Origin: Leuctra nigra
Lineage: Eukaryota > Arthropoda > Insecta > Plecoptera > Leuctridae
Assembly: GCA_934045905.1 (NCBI GenBank)
Contig: OW203773.1
Coordinates: 19,393,246 to 19,457,245 of the forward strand
Direction of reading: 5' to 3'
DNA: 64,000 nt
Part shown: positions 31,640-43,496 of the stretch, in pieces
Numbering within the stretch: the first letter of the stretch is position 1
How the letters are laid out: each line of letters starts with the position of its first letter
Notes under the pieces: model-generated
The model's input: only the letters and a program-made list of their open reading frames with translations
Told to the model about the DNA's origin: nothing
Databases searched by the model: none
Translations under genes and position numbers: made by a program

Positions 31640-32119
31640 AAATTTTATCCATATAATTTGATCAATTTAAATTACAAAACTAAGGAAATTAAACTGAATT
31701 TAGGCGGGATCTCTGAATTTCACTTCTCTATAGAAATCGTTCAAATTTCGCATAAATATATAGATTTGTATGTTCTGCATCATAATATAGCGAGAAAAAG
31801 TGGTCAACGTGAACTAATTTTCGAGATACTATAGGTATCATGATATATCGCTTCAAAGTGACAGCTATTTTCCCAGTTTAACCTATGGTTTAACATTGCG
31901 GCCATACGGAAAAAGTCATGCTGATATTTTTAAAAGCGTATATTTGACTGCTTTCCCACGTGTAGAATTTTTTGAAAAACTACTTTAGGGTGTATCAGAT
32001 GCACTATTTTATTACCTGTAACATTTTTAAATGTACCTTCGTGGACGTTTAACGGAGCTATGAGGGTTTTACTGCTTTATTTTTACTTTTTTCCATATGA
32101 AAAGTGCAGTTTTACATGT
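31640..32119. other. Intergenic
   Basis: Nothing recognised. Confidence 0.4.
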
Positions 32120-32121
32120 AC

Positions 32122-32332
32122 ACTCGGCAAAACAAAACTTGAACGTTGACCAAATTTGAATGACTGCTGGGTCATGTCCCATAACCAATCAAAGCTTGTT
32201 ATTATCATTGAAATGTGAGGTCACCTACTAGAGTGAGACAATGAGATCGCTTAGACTGACTTCTGATGGTGCGATCTTACATTTATCAGCCTATCTGATT
32301 TATTGAACGTTCAAGTTTTGTTTGGCTAAGTG
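32122..32332. mobile_element. Mariner-type MITE, 211 bp
   Basis: The terminal repeats run CACTCGGCAAAACAAAACTT at the left and the inverse at the right (AAGTTTTGTTTGGCTAAGTG). Each is flanked by TA (32120-32121 and 32333-32334), the Tc1/mariner target duplication. It is non-coding. Confidence 0.75.
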
Positions 32333-32427
32333 TACCTAAAATTGTGTTGCCATGGTGAAACGGCCTTCTAGACATTCGAAATTCTTTGCAAATTTGTAGA
32401 CATTTTCAGATGATCGTGATTATATAT

Positions 32428-32785
32428 AGGGCTGTGCATAAAGGACGTCACGCTTCAGGGGGGGAGGGGGGGTGCACCAGTATAGGACACAGTGTGACAG
32501 GGGGGAGGGGGGGTAGTGGAGGCAGTAGGACATCACGTTTTGATATAGATATTTTCAAGCATTTAAATTTCAGTTGATACGTCGGGACCGGAAATATCGC
32601 TAAGAACGAGAAATTCTGATACATTTTACAGTAAAAAATATTCAATTTAAGGGGGGGTAGAGATAGATTTGTGACGTCCTTTTAGGGGGGGGGGGGTCTC
32701 GAAAAGTGTGACACAGCGTGACAGGGGGGAGGGGGGGTGTCAAAATATCCCATTTTTAGCGTGACGTCCTTTATGCACAGCCCCA
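32428..32785. mobile_element. TIR element, G-rich, about 358 bp
   Basis: GGGCTGTGCATAAAGGACGT continuing CACGCT at the left, with the exact inverse at the right. Flanking ATAT/TAT suggests a short AT target duplication. The interior has five or so GGGGGGAGGGGGG-type tracts, each beside a GTGACA or GTGACG word. Confidence 0.75.
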
Positions 32786-33990
32786 TATCGCTTGACCCTC
32801 CTTAACCTTTTATGTTATTATTAGGTATTGTTATTATTTATGTCGGTATTTATTCGAATTTTGTTACATCGGTTGATGTGGTAGGTAGGTAGGTATACAA
32901 CAAAAATCTATCCCCCAAAAAAGTAATCAATATTGCACGCAATAGATATTAGGTTTGGATTACTCACAAAAAATACGACGGTCCATCGAAATTACGCTTG
33001 CTTTTGACACTCATAATAAAGTTCGTCTCACATTTCGAATTATTAATTCCACAACACAACACTTTCAATACAATTAATTACGATTTATATTAAAATAGCT
33101 TCACATTTTGTCGAAAAAACATTTGAGATGTCACTTTGGCACTCATTTGACATGATTTGACAGAATTGTTTGTTGACATGACGGCGCCATCTTGCACGGC
33201 GGGTGAGAGACTACGACTCTGTACAGTCAGTAGCTGGTTCAAATCAGAAGGCAGTGACATTCGAACCACCCGAGTGTCAATACATGCATCAGTCGAACGG
33301 TGTACCAGACAACACCCGTTCGAAGTGACTGATGATGATTCTACATTGACGAATGGGAAATGAAATACTATTATTTCTAAAAACATTCATTTTCGTGCGG
33401 CAGTTTCGAAAAATCGAATGTTATGTGAAAAAGTGCAAAATATGTTACCATTAATATTGCACTCTAATTAATTGTATGACATTAAGACACACAATTGTTA
33501 TTGAATTATTTCTACAAAAATTGGTATCAAAACGACAAGTTAGAAAGAAAAATTGCAATACTAATACTATAGCAAAATATTTTTTTATATTATTAATAAT
33601 TATTTATTGTTGAAATGCATAGGATTATAATTTCATTTACTAAAAGCATAAAAAATTCATGTGTGTATGAAAGGAAGAAGAAAAGAAAAAAAATTCATTC
33701 CAATCGTCATCTTTGTAAAATGAAGGAATATTTTACGTTCATATTATTGCCGCGGTTTCGTATCACGGCTACCAACTAAACAAACAGTGGTACCACCTGT
33801 CTAATGATTACCAGATGGCCGTGGTAATCGGAAAATAATAACAATCAACACCATTTTACGTCACAAAAAGTGTCATACAGGAAACGCCAAATACCTACGT
33901 AGTTTTAACAGTACTTAGTAACAATGATAAATCGTTAAATATCTTTACAACTTCGTCATAAATAGCTTTTCTCCGTCAAGTACTGTTTGA
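32786..33990. other. Upstream region of the second gene
   Basis: The GC-richer segment 33170-33360 contains TCAGTAGC (about 33226), a plausible initiator, and could be a promoter or first non-coding exon. From about 33997 to 34029 a short stretch is bounded by TTTGCAG and GTGAGT, so it may be a 5' UTR exon joining an acceptor TTTGTAG just before 34280. This is inference only. Confidence 0.3.
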
Positions 33991-34284
33991 TTTGCAGACA
34001 CAACAGGAATTGCAGTCACAAAATACGATGTGAGTAACTTGGGTGTTTCCTTCCTGTGTAACCCTAACCTTCTTCATTATCCCTTCACATTTTCAATGTT
34101 TCTTCGATGTTACTAATTCCAATTTCTTTTGATTCTAGATCATAACCACGTAGAAAAATACAATTTTCATAACAAAGCATATGAAATGCAGTCAGTTTTC
34201 TAAAGGTATGAGTGATATTTCGTGTTTGTACAAAGTTATAACTGTAAAATGTAGTGGCGAATGACAACTAGTAGTTTGTAGATA

Positions 34285-35979
34285 ATGTCTTATAACTATA
34301 ATTTAACGAAGAATGTAGTTACGTCAAGCAGAGTAGAAGACATAAAAAAACGTTTCGAAGACGGCAGTGCGATATCAGACCACAGTAAACCGATCAAATT
34401 GTTCAATGTCGGGTCAAATCAAAGAGCGATTCCTTTCGGTCAGAAGCATGCGGATGTTAAGAAGACACCGGAGAAGCAAGTTGTTAGTGCGTTGATGCGT
34501 AGCAATAATGTGAGAAGAAGCCCTGCTTTTCGTTGCGACAAGATAGTGAAAGGTAAGAATGTCGTCGGGCAAAGACCGCGATCTTACAGCACGGACAGTC
34601 CGGTACTCGATCAAGAAACTCCGACCCACGGCAGAGTAAAGCGTCTGCATTCTTCACCAGGTGAGAGACCGGAGCCAATGTCAATTATGTCAAACGAACT
34701 AGAAATCCTGGCGGAATCCATCAAAACGCCGAAACCGCCGCTACGTTTGCGGAAACCTGTCATATCAAAACCAAAACCTGTAATCTCCACCAAACCTACG
34801 AGTACAAATATGGAATACGCTGTCGTCAATAAAAACACAAAAAGTCCTAAAAGCACCAAAGTCTCAGAAATGAAAAAATTATACGCCGATCGTAATTCCA
34901 TAGAACGAAGAGCTGACATTGATAAGGTCACAAAAGAACGACAGAATGTAGCTGTGAACCTTACGAGACCTGTCGCAAACTACGGAGCTAATCCAAACAA
35001 GTTCGACGCGAAGCCTCAGATGAGTTCGAACGACATTTACATCACGAACAGTTTAAAGAAGGTTCTAAGCTCGCCATTGCCGCCCGGCCCACCTCCTCTC
35101 AAACCTCCTCGAACATTTGCTCACACACCTGCCGGTAAACCTCCGATCCTCAACGTATCTCCTCGAAACATTCCGTTCAAAACGTCTCCGTCGACTCCGA
35201 GCTTGTACGGACGAGCTTCCAAATCCCCGGAGAAGAATCTAGAACCAGTTCGCAACAACACGAGTCCAAATAGGAACACCGGCAGTCACGATTTGCGAAT
35301 CAAAAACAATCCGATACACTCGAACAAAGACGTCATGAAGAAACTGCAAAACGAAACATTCGACAAATCTAAAATGAAACCAATGAGGTCTAAAACTGAA
35401 TCGGAAATCATGCTCAAAAAACTCGAAAACGTTTTAATGAATCATCAGAAAGGGAATGTGATTCTTCGACAGAGGAGTCCGGTGGATCAGAAGAACCTCT
35501 TGGACAAATCCACGAGTCCCGAGAACGAACCCCGTCCGCTCCCCTCGCTCCCTCGTGACATCTCCGCTCCTTACGACGCCTCCAGCGGCTGCCTCGAGTC
35601 GTTCAACTGCGTGGGAGCGGGCTCCGCTCTCTTCGACCGGAACAACTTCTACGAGAAACTCAACGACAAGAATTCGGAATTCTTCGTCGACATCTTCAAG
35701 GATTCGGAAAAGGACATCGCGAGGAATAGACTTAGTGGAGGTCTTCGGAAATCGAGTTCCGTCGAGCACATCTACGCCGAGCCATATGAGTTTTTAGATA
35801 AATCCAGCCATAGTTTAGGTGCCAATCAGAATAAATCCGTCCCCAAGAAGATCTTAGCCGTGACCGACAGCAAAGTCGTTGAAATCGGACATTTCAAAGG
35901 AGTCGCGAAGAGAGAACATCGGACGAACGATGACAAAAAGCCAACAAATCGAAACGGAATGGACGGACTACACTATCTG
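34285..35979 (+). CDS. Second gene, exon A (565 codons)
   Basis: A long GC-balanced open frame in AT-rich surroundings, with no repeats. Basic near the N-terminus, followed by SH3-type proline patches, and a Ser/Asp-rich region near the end. The read-through past the donor meets a stop (VS then TAG) within three codons. Confidence 0.88.
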
Positions 35980-38900
35980 GTGAGTTAGTTGTTTTGTTTG
36001 GTGTGGTTTTGTGAATGTCCTGGAATCAACGGTGCTAAACTTCGCGTTTCTCTCCGCTACGTAATATTCAAGGAATGTTCTTCTTCAGTTTTGAACGCAT
36101 TCTTTGGGTTGGCTTGCTGTGTGTTTTTGGTGGGATTGTTATTTCGTATATTTTGTGCCTGCTTGGATAAAGAGTGCTGTCTTCAAAGTGTGCTGCATCA
36201 TTTGTAAATAAATATCTGGCTATTGGCTTCACATATCTTTTAAATTTGTAGGTAGACAGACCCTAAAGAATGCTCTTCAAGAATATCAATTAAATTAAAC
36301 TTATTTGTAAGTCCTAAAGGTAATCAAATAAAAATAAACTTAGCTAATAGACCAAGTTATTTTATCAGTAGTAGGTACCACCATAAATTTAAATGGGAAA
36401 AATATATTAAATTATAGACCTTTATTAGTTATTACATTATTAATATTTGAACTAAAGTTCCTAAAAACCTATACTTTGAAGCCAATGTCAGCGCTTCCCT
36501 AGTTAGCAGGTATAGGTACTATAAAGCCCCGATTTATCCAAGTAATTTGGATCACTGTTTGAACTTGAAATTTCATGAAACAAAAATGTCATCATATCCC
36601 AACGCTTTGTATCAACTATTTTATCAGCAAATTTAAATGAATCATAATTCCACTACGAGGAAATAACTACCAATGCTACCAAATAAATTATAGCAAAAAG
36701 ACAAAACAAAATAGTCAATTGAAATAGTTTGTGGCTGAATAATCTTGTCAATGGAGATTTTTTTTCTTTAATTTTACTACATTCTCCCATGAAATGTAGA
36801 ATTTTGGTGGATTGTGTTCTCCCTCTCACTTTTGAAAGTTGGAAAAATGCATGAATTTCAAAGATATTAATCCATTTGTAGTACACCTTGTGTTCTCCCC
36901 TTCGGTGATGGCAAAGATGATCAATTACTAATTTACAACAGACTGTGCTTACCTAATTACTTTATGAAAGGATCGGCTATTATTCTCTGCTTGTGATTTC
37001 AGTGCACGCCGATCACTTCCGACTCACCTCCGTCGAATGTGAGAGCGCCAGCTGCGAAGACCGAAGAGAGTCCCTCGGAAGCCAGCGAGCTTGACGGCAG
37101 AGTGCCGCTGTCTGCCAAGGTCAAACCCTCGCTGCTGCGTCTTGCGGGATTGCTGCGCGGACAGGAGCAGAATCTACCCCAGGTCAAGGTTCGTAGCTGG
37201 CTCGAATATCACTTGGCAAAGTGCTTTCTTAAACCTGATAAGTTTTTTAAAAAAAATCAAAAATGTCAAATGCAGTGCGTGGTTCTAGGTACCTACCTAT
37301 CTATTTACTATTGCCTATTGTTGAATAACATAGGTAAATACCTAGATAGGTAGTAGCAGGTAGTGATGGCAATTTTCTGAAAAAATTTTTTTTTGTAAAT
37401 TTTCAATGCGTTGAAAATTTTTAAATTACTTTTTTTATTGCTTTATTGCACACAATTGTTAATAATATATCTGAAAAAAGCGTAAAATCAAAATCAAAAT
37501 GAAAGCCAAATATAAGCCCAAATCTCAGTTTTTCTTCATTGTAATTTTGGCCAGACTGTAATTTCTACATAGTTGGGAAATTTGAATGCTGTATTAATGA
37601 TCATTTTGCACATTTACCACTCAGACAACAACACGCATCATAATAGAGTTCAGTATGCATCCCAAGTATGCCCATACATTTATTATATCAAATATAATTG
37701 ATTTAAACTTTTTCAAAAAATTTCAATTTTTTTCAATGGTCATTGAAAATTTTTTGAAAATTTTCATTTTTCTGAAAATTTTCAAATGAAAATTTTCAAT
37801 GGGCCATCACTAAGCTGGATCGTCAAACCTCATGTGAAATATTGTATAAAGCAGACTAACTACCCAGTCATTTTTATTGTTGTCTATAGACCATCTTAAA
37901 AAATACTTCTAGGGTATGTTATTTTTCCATCACTCAGGCTATCATTAAGTAGTAGTTGATTGGGATCGCAACCCTGAGAAGTATAATTCTGTGTTAGCAG
38001 AGACGTATCTTATAACCTTTGACGTGGTCATTAACATCTGTCTGTACCTCAGAGATGAAGGATGAAAGTCCATTTTCTCGATTTTGCATTGTACACTTTT
38101 GGAATGATGTAATCTAGCGCTTTCAATTTGAAGTATTCTCTTACACTGACTAATGTCACCATTACAAATGTGATTACTGATTGGATGATTACAAAACTAC
38201 TGCTATTATTATGAGCTTACCACAGGAATCATTGGAATTGCATTATGCCATTTTACCTCTGGGGTACGGTACCTTCCCTTTAAATGTTATTAGTACACAC
38301 TGACATTTTTTTATCAATTTTAAGACTCAGAACAAGTCTGAGCCATTCTCAAATTTCTTTATTTTCACTTCTTGCTTGGAGTGATATTGTCAATCTCAAT
38401 GCTCAATAAAATAATACAACAATTTCTCATTCAATAATAATTACATGTAGGGTAGGTTGGTAGGTACCTAATAAAAAAGAGAACAAAGTTATTAGGCACC
38501 TCTTGCGAAAAATTAAAACATACGTAGGTATGAAAAAGATTACAACAATATTAAATTAATTAAGTAGGTACAATTCTTAGTGCAAATCCTCAATTAATAT
38601 CATTCTGACCTGTTTCTTAAATATTTGAAAGTCTAACTCCTGTTCTGTTGTACATTAGTAGGGAGGGAATTGTAATGTTATGCAACCCTTGATTCTGATA
38701 TTGTCCCGTCCTAGCAAAAGGTGGGTTCATTGTTCCTAACTGGGCCTGCCTAACTGTTGATGACTGATTGAAACTCTTCCGAACGGATCCATTTCTACTT
38801 TCGTATGAGATTATGAGATCAAACAGGTCACTGTTGTACACAATGTGTTCTCAGCCGCGTCTTTCTCTTCAGATTCAGATGATCATGAACGAAGCATTCG

Positions 38901-39008
38901 GCCTCCCGCTTGAAGGCCTGCCGATGGCCGACAGCTCCGCTTCAGACAGCGACTCCGCTTCCACGCCGGAAGACAAGCCTCCGACGCCGGATATTGTCGT
39001 CGATGAAG
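34285..39008 (+). CDS. Ser/Pro/Lys-rich adaptor-like protein, DENND2-like N-terminal region, partial
   Basis: Exon A is 34285-35979 (565 codons, donor CTG|GTGAGT). Exon B is 37003-37182 or 37188 (acceptor ATTTCAG, two possible donors six bases apart, both phase 0). Exon C is 38873-39008 (acceptor CTCTTCAG, donor GAAG|GTAAG, phase 1). The start MSYNYNLTKN is the first ATG of an open frame with balanced codon use. The protein is low in hydrophobics and probably disordered, with proline clusters (SSPLPPGPPPLKPPRTFAHT near residues 264-283), RPLPSLPRD, and SVEHIYAEPYEF near 491. KPPRTFAH and HIYxEP are short motifs I associate with DENND2-type Rab exchange factors, but no DENN domain is visible, so the assignment is tentative. 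A 3' continuation must exist beyond exon C. Confidence 0.6.
35980..37002 (+). other. Second gene, intron A
   Basis: AT-rich. Open frames at 35989-36207 and 36653-36886 are unrecognised and probably chance. No repeat was identified. Confidence 0.6.
37003..37188 (+). CDS. Second gene, exon B
   Basis: Reads CTPITSDSPPSNVRAPAAKT, a GC-rich Glu/Ser stretch, then VKPSLLRLAGLLRGQEQNLP. Two donors, CAG|GTCAAG at 37182 and AAG|GTTCGT at 37188, would differ by two residues (V and K). Confidence 0.7.
37350..37813. mobile_element. Putative hAT-type MITE in intron B
   Basis: TAGTGATGGCAATTTTC at the left and GGGCCATCACTA at the right form terminal repeats. The interior is made of GAAAATTTTC words, palindromic and AT-rich. 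The 8-bp flanks are only weakly alike, so the superfamily is tentative. Confidence 0.5.
38050..38273. mobile_element. TIR element, about 224 bp, in intron B
   Basis: CTGTACCTCAGAGATGAAGG at the left and CATTTTACCTCTGGGGTACG at the right. The left end and interior (TGCATTGTACACTTTTGGAA, TGATGTAATC) match the element at 25668-27239, which here is not interrupted. Confidence 0.6.
38873..39008 (+). CDS. Second gene, exon C
   Basis: Reads IQMIMNEAFGLPLEGLPMAD, a Ser/Asp run, then PEDKPPTPDIVVDEG. It joins exon B in phase 0 through either donor. GC-rich codon third positions contrast with the surrounding intron. A hAT MITE begins 15 bases into the next intron. Confidence 0.65.
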
Positions 39009-39023
39009 GTAAGACCTTTCGTT

Positions 39024-39467
39024 TAGAGGTCGGATTCGGGTAATGTTTTGTACCCGGGTACCCAAATAATTACCCGGGTAATAAATAACTATTTTTTATT
39101 TTTTTTTGTAAAATGCATTGATTTTTTTGCACTGAGCCTGCCGCATTATCCGTGTCCTTGGGGAGAGAAACACAACGTCCATACAATGAAAGGTTGAAAA
39201 CAAGGTATATCTTGCCTGCATCCCCTCCATCATCAATCCTTCACCAGTGTTCTGATGAAATTACAAACAATAAATTTATATTTGGAAATATCAATAAAAA
39301 TATTAAATTCAGTTTACATAACTGTAAACAATGCAGCTGGTGATTAAGTGGCAGCTGATGCAAAAAATAATAATAAACCTAAAAAAAAGAAAATGCCCTT
39401 TGATACCCGGGTACCCCGCTATTAGTACCCGGGTAATGGCGTACCCGGGTACCCTAACTGACCTCTA
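39024..39467. mobile_element. hAT MITE, 444 bp, next to a splice donor
   Basis: The perfect 8-bp duplication CTTTCGTT lies at 39016-39023 and 39468-39475. The ends are TAGAGGTCGG and, inverted, TAGAGGTCAG. Inside are repeated TACCCGGGTA palindromes at both ends. It starts 15 bases after the GT donor of exon C of the second gene. Confidence 0.85.
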
Positions 39468-39489
39468 CTTTCGTTGCATTTTCATTCTG

Positions 39490-39620
39490 GAGACCCGTGC
39501 TCGGTTTCCCTTCAATGATGCTCGGCAGGTTTCTTACTCATAGGCCACGACCACTTCCTTCCCACCAGCCATCCTCACCTATTCTTCATTATAATCATTC
39601 ACAGCGACACCATGGCTTTA
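39490..39620 (+). repeat. tRNA-derived SINE fragment
   Basis: TAGGCCACGACCACTTCC, CTTCCCACCAGCCATCCTC and CCTATTCTTCA match the body of the SINE copies at 40881 and 43497. It is degenerate and lacks both ends. Confidence 0.6.
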
Positions 39621-39639
39621 AACTGTAGTAATCTAAAGC

Positions 39640-40880
39640 TTAGATTCGGTTTTAATTTTTCTTTATCTAATGAGAGAATGATGCATATTCATCAATACTC
39701 GATACATCATCAAAACATCAATACAGTGATACATAAAAGTAATCTATAATCGTGATAAAACATGAAGTAAGAGGCTATCATTTCAAGGCAAGTTTGGTTC
39801 CAGGAAAACCAAAAGAATGATTTTGTTGTTTCATGGGAAAAAACTAAAAATTGATTTGTTTATGGAACTGACAAGGTTTGGCTTTTGGAATTATCCAATT
39901 ATGGAAATAAAGTTTGTGTAGGTATGGTTGGTTGGCTATCATCACTGATGCTGAACTTGATATATAATTTGAATAGAAATTCGTTTTATGTGATGGAATT
40001 TGTAGTTAGGCAGAAATATAAAACGTCGCAGATATCTGGACAAATAAAAAAGTAATGAAACTATAATAACTAGGTACCTAATATGAGATCATAGGAAGAT
40101 TAAATCTAGTATGGTCTTGTTCAAATTCCACTTCTTAAGGCCAATGCATATCATGTGACTTTATTTCTCTACATCCGATCAAAAGAAATAGTTACCTATG
40201 AGTACATACCTTACATCGTTCATGCTGAGTAATCCAAGGTGATTTATGAAGTAAATTCACTGCATACTGGAGCTTATCAATATTTGCAGTCAATAATATT
40301 TATTTTTGCAGTGGTTTAAGAATAAAATAAATGAAAATCGTGTGTATCCGTACGCGTTTGAAAGCTGTCAAAACCCAGTGCTGTTATTTTAAATATTACA
40401 TTCATAATAGTGGATATAATTAATATCTCAACATTTCGTTGGAAAGATGAAGAAAGAGCGCATGTTTTGTTGGCAAAATTGTGTCAGGTTTGTGATGCAT
40501 ATGTGCCCTTTTATTAGATTAAAGTTTGCTGTTCTTGGCAACTCATAGGATTTCCTTAAACTTCAGGTCTTGATTTGAGAATATTTAGGTGCAAGGAAGT
40601 AAAATCATCTAATAAGTTATTTTCGCAGTTCTTTTCTGCGTAGATTAATTCCAACAGATGTGTCTAACTTATCAGATGAGTGAGAAGTATTTGCTAAACT
40701 GAACCCTTTCAAATGAAAATGTGTAGCTTTTTGGTTGAAAAGTCACGTGATATGCAGCCACCTTAAAGGATTCCAATAAGCTAAGAATGTAGTTAAACAA
40801 CAAACTGTCATTGGCTTCTCTACACCCAGATATTACCCAACAATAACTGATCAAATAATATCTTTATTATTTTCCCATCC
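39640..40880. other. AT-rich stretch
   Basis: Presumed intron of the second gene or intergenic sequence. No gene or repeat recognised. Confidence 0.4.
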
Positions 40881-41110
40881 ATTCCCGCGGCCGTCCTCCT
40901 GACTGAGGTTTTTTCGTGGTTTTCCCTCAGTCTTCAGGCAAATGCTGGGAAGGTACCCTTCTAATAGGCCACGACCGCCTCCTTCCCACCTTCCGTCCTT
41001 ACCTACTCTTCACCATCATCTCCCAATCATCCTCATAATCATTCATCCGTCGCCATTAGCCTCGCTGCAGAACAGTGCGACGTTAAGCCCCAGACAAAAA
41101 AAAATAAAAA
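40881..41110 (+). mobile_element. SINE copy, 5'-truncated
   Basis: Begins within the tRNA-related head (ATTCCCGCGGCCGTCC). It continues through GTTTTTTCGTGGTTTTCC, AAATGCTGGGAAGGTACC and CATCATCTCCCAATCATCC, and ends GTTAAGCCCCAGAC plus an A tail. The body matches the full copies at 43497 and 45897. Confidence 0.8.
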
Positions 41111-41250
41111 TTCCCATCCCTTTAGTCAGTACGTATTGCCTATCTACTAAGATTTAAATTGCAGCCAATTCATTTAGGTGGGGTTTGTATCATGACTGTT
41201 GTTGAATTGAGTACCTACATATTTGTTTTCAACGAGTAGTCACTACTTGA

Positions 41251-41900
41251 CAGGGATGGCACTTTTACCGGGTCTGAAAAAATCGGTAAATTTACCGGTA
41301 AATTTTACCGGTAAATTTACCGGTCAGCGGTAAATTTTGAAAAATGATGGCAGATACCAATTCATGACTATACCAAATACAAAAATGACCCTACTTTATT
41401 ATTTGACCCATTTAGAAAGATTACCGCAGTCAGGATAATAACAATACCTACATCTATAATCAATGTTAATAATGACAATACTCCATATTGATAAGGGATG
41501 ATATAGCCGAATAGCATTGATTTGACTAATCTAGTGTAGGCTATGCCATGCCTGTGCTATTCTCCCATAAGAGGAATTGTCGACCACCAATTTTATCAAG
41601 TTACAATCTGTGTCTGCTAAACAAGCAAACCTGAAGAGAGATTCCGACATTGGAAGTAATGGTATGGATGGAGTTATCATTCTGAATGATTGAGGACAAC
41701 CAAAAATCAACGTAAAATATGCCTAACTGCTAATGCTGTCACACTGATGTTTACTTATAGTTTTTACTTAAAATTTGATATCTCCATTCATACATTGGAG
41801 AGGATCAAAAAAACAAAATTTACAATTTTTTTTACCGGTAAATTAATAATCGGTAAATTTACCTTAATTTACCGGTAAATTTTACCGGGTGCCATCCCTA
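41251..41900. mobile_element. hAT MITE, 650 bp
   Basis: The ends are CAGGGATGGCA and TGCCATCCCTA. The 8-bp duplication is CTACTTGA (41243-41250) against CTACTCGA (41901-41908), one mismatch. Both subterminal regions are stacks of TTTACCGGTAAA palindromes. Confidence 0.85.
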
Positions 41901-41908
41901 CTACTCGA

Positions 41909-42985
41909 TGTAATATTGAGATTCTAAGCTTTGTCATAAATATAATGGATATTAGCCAAAGTCATTCTACAGAGTTTTTTGGTTAATATAGGAATTTAAT
42001 TGATTTTAACAATACATTCCTGAACACAAGAAGATAAGATTCATTCAGGAATTTACAATGTCATATTCCAAAGCTACTAAAAGCCTTTGGCTTCTGACCA
42101 GGGGCCGTATTCTAGAACATTTAAATTCCCAATTCTGATGGAATCTGATTTGGTGCAATGTTTATCCTTATGGCCGTGACCGGATTCCATCAGGAATGGA
42201 ATTAGAAACGTTCCAGAATACGCCTCCTGCTAAAATATACTGGGACATTGTTGGAAATATGTTTGTGCATTGATCAGTGAGTCTTTATTGTGCTTGTTAA
42301 TACACTGTGCGAGAGTTGCTGATCTGTAGACAGTGGATAGAAGTAGAAGATACAGCAAAATCATTCCATAAATCAAGGTTTATTGTCAAGCGCGGACACA
42401 TATTGTCAGTTTTTTAAATAACAGTTTCAATTAAGATGTTAAATGATACCAAATGATAGGTAGGTATAATTTTCTTGGGGATTTGAAAAGACAATGTTAT
42501 TCAATATTCTCTGTGCATAATTTGAATTTCATTGCTGAAATTAGTTTCATTATTTCTCAGTCATTCGTAGGATTTAATTTTTCGAAATCCTTTTAATGTA
42601 AAATTTCGACTTGATTGGTGGAATAGAAACAGACGTAAAAAACTGTGTAAATTAAGTTGCTCAAATTATTTTTGTCCAAATGATAAATTCTACTTTTTAT
42701 CGGCATCACTTTCCATGTCTTGTCTAGAACAATGACCTATATTTACCTATCGATATTATCAGCAAAAGTATCGTGGAAGTTGATTAGGTGACTAGGAAAC
42801 GTTTTGCGAATTGCGACAACTGATAATTTTAACTAGGTTGCAGGAAGCACGGCAGAGATACCAACACTATGATAGGTAGACTTAGTCCACCAATAAAAAT
42901 GAAGCCTTTTCGACATCATATCATTGGCAGACGTTAGCTACTCTAGCGCATCAGATACTAGTGGTAAAAATATGAACTAACCACC
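41909..42985. other. AT-rich stretch with one small MITE
   Basis: At 42099-42227, GGGGCCGTATTCTAGAACAT pairs with the inverted end (GTTCCAGAATACGCC), and GATGGAATC/GATTCCATC pair inside. It is a 130-bp MITE. Nothing else was recognised. Confidence 0.55.
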
Positions 42986-42988
42986 ATC

Positions 42989-43380
42989 ACAGGTGATACA
43001 AGCGGCTAGAGACAGAAGGTGCTCCAATTGCGCGCGTATAAGTTTTACTGGGCAGCCTAAGGAATAAAACTCTCTATGGGTAGACAAAGTCGAACTGGCG
43101 AAAATTAAAGCTGGGCAACCTAAAAAAATAACTCTATGGTTAGGCAGATTATAACTTGTGAAAATTGCAAATAAAAAAAGTACGACCTCGGCCGGTTTCG
43201 AACCGGCGACCCCTAGCACCGCAAGCCAATGCACTGTCCATTGCGCCACCAGGACAGCGATATTCAATGTCGTTCGTAACCACTATATAAATAAAAACTT
43301 GTGAACCGTTCGCGCATCCTCTACTGCGCAATGTAAAACTTGGAGCACCTTCTGCCTCTAGCCGCTTCTTCAGGTGATCA
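42989..43380. mobile_element. TIR element carrying a tRNA-like sequence
   Basis: AAGCGGCTAGAGACAGAAGG then TGCTCC near 43000-43026 is inverted at 43342-43369. Between them lie two diverged direct repeats (CTGGGCAGCCTAAGG... and CTGGGCAACCTAAAA...) and the tRNA-like module 43183-43255. Confidence 0.6.
43183..43255 (-). tRNA. tRNA-like sequence, possible tRNA-Arg(GCG) pseudogene or SINE head
   Basis: The 73 nt fold as a cloverleaf: D stem GCGC/GTGC, a full anticodon stem around TTGCGGT (anticodon GCG), and a perfect T stem GCCGG/CCGGC with loop TTCGAAA. Box A (TGGCGCAATGG) and box B (GGTTCGAAACC) are good, and a T run follows for pol III termination. The acceptor stem has two mispairs (positions 2-71 and 6-67). 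GCG is not the usual eukaryotic Arg anticodon for CGN. I therefore favour a tRNA-derived repeat over a working gene. Confidence 0.5.
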
Positions 43381-43496
43381 AATAAGTTCACTCGACATTA
43401 TATAGATGTCGTTCAAATCAATAACATAATATGCTAGAACCCCGGAAAAAAACTAAAGGAATGTTCTGTTTAGACTTCACTTTGGTCAATGTTATT

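Noticed and set aside
33157..33363. 68-codon frame in the GC-rich segment upstream of the second gene
   Set aside because: No splice site links it in phase to 34285 and no similarity is visible; more likely promoter or UTR.
43183..43255. Functional tRNA-Arg gene
   Set aside because: Two acceptor mispairs, unusual GCG anticodon, and location inside an inverted-repeat element.
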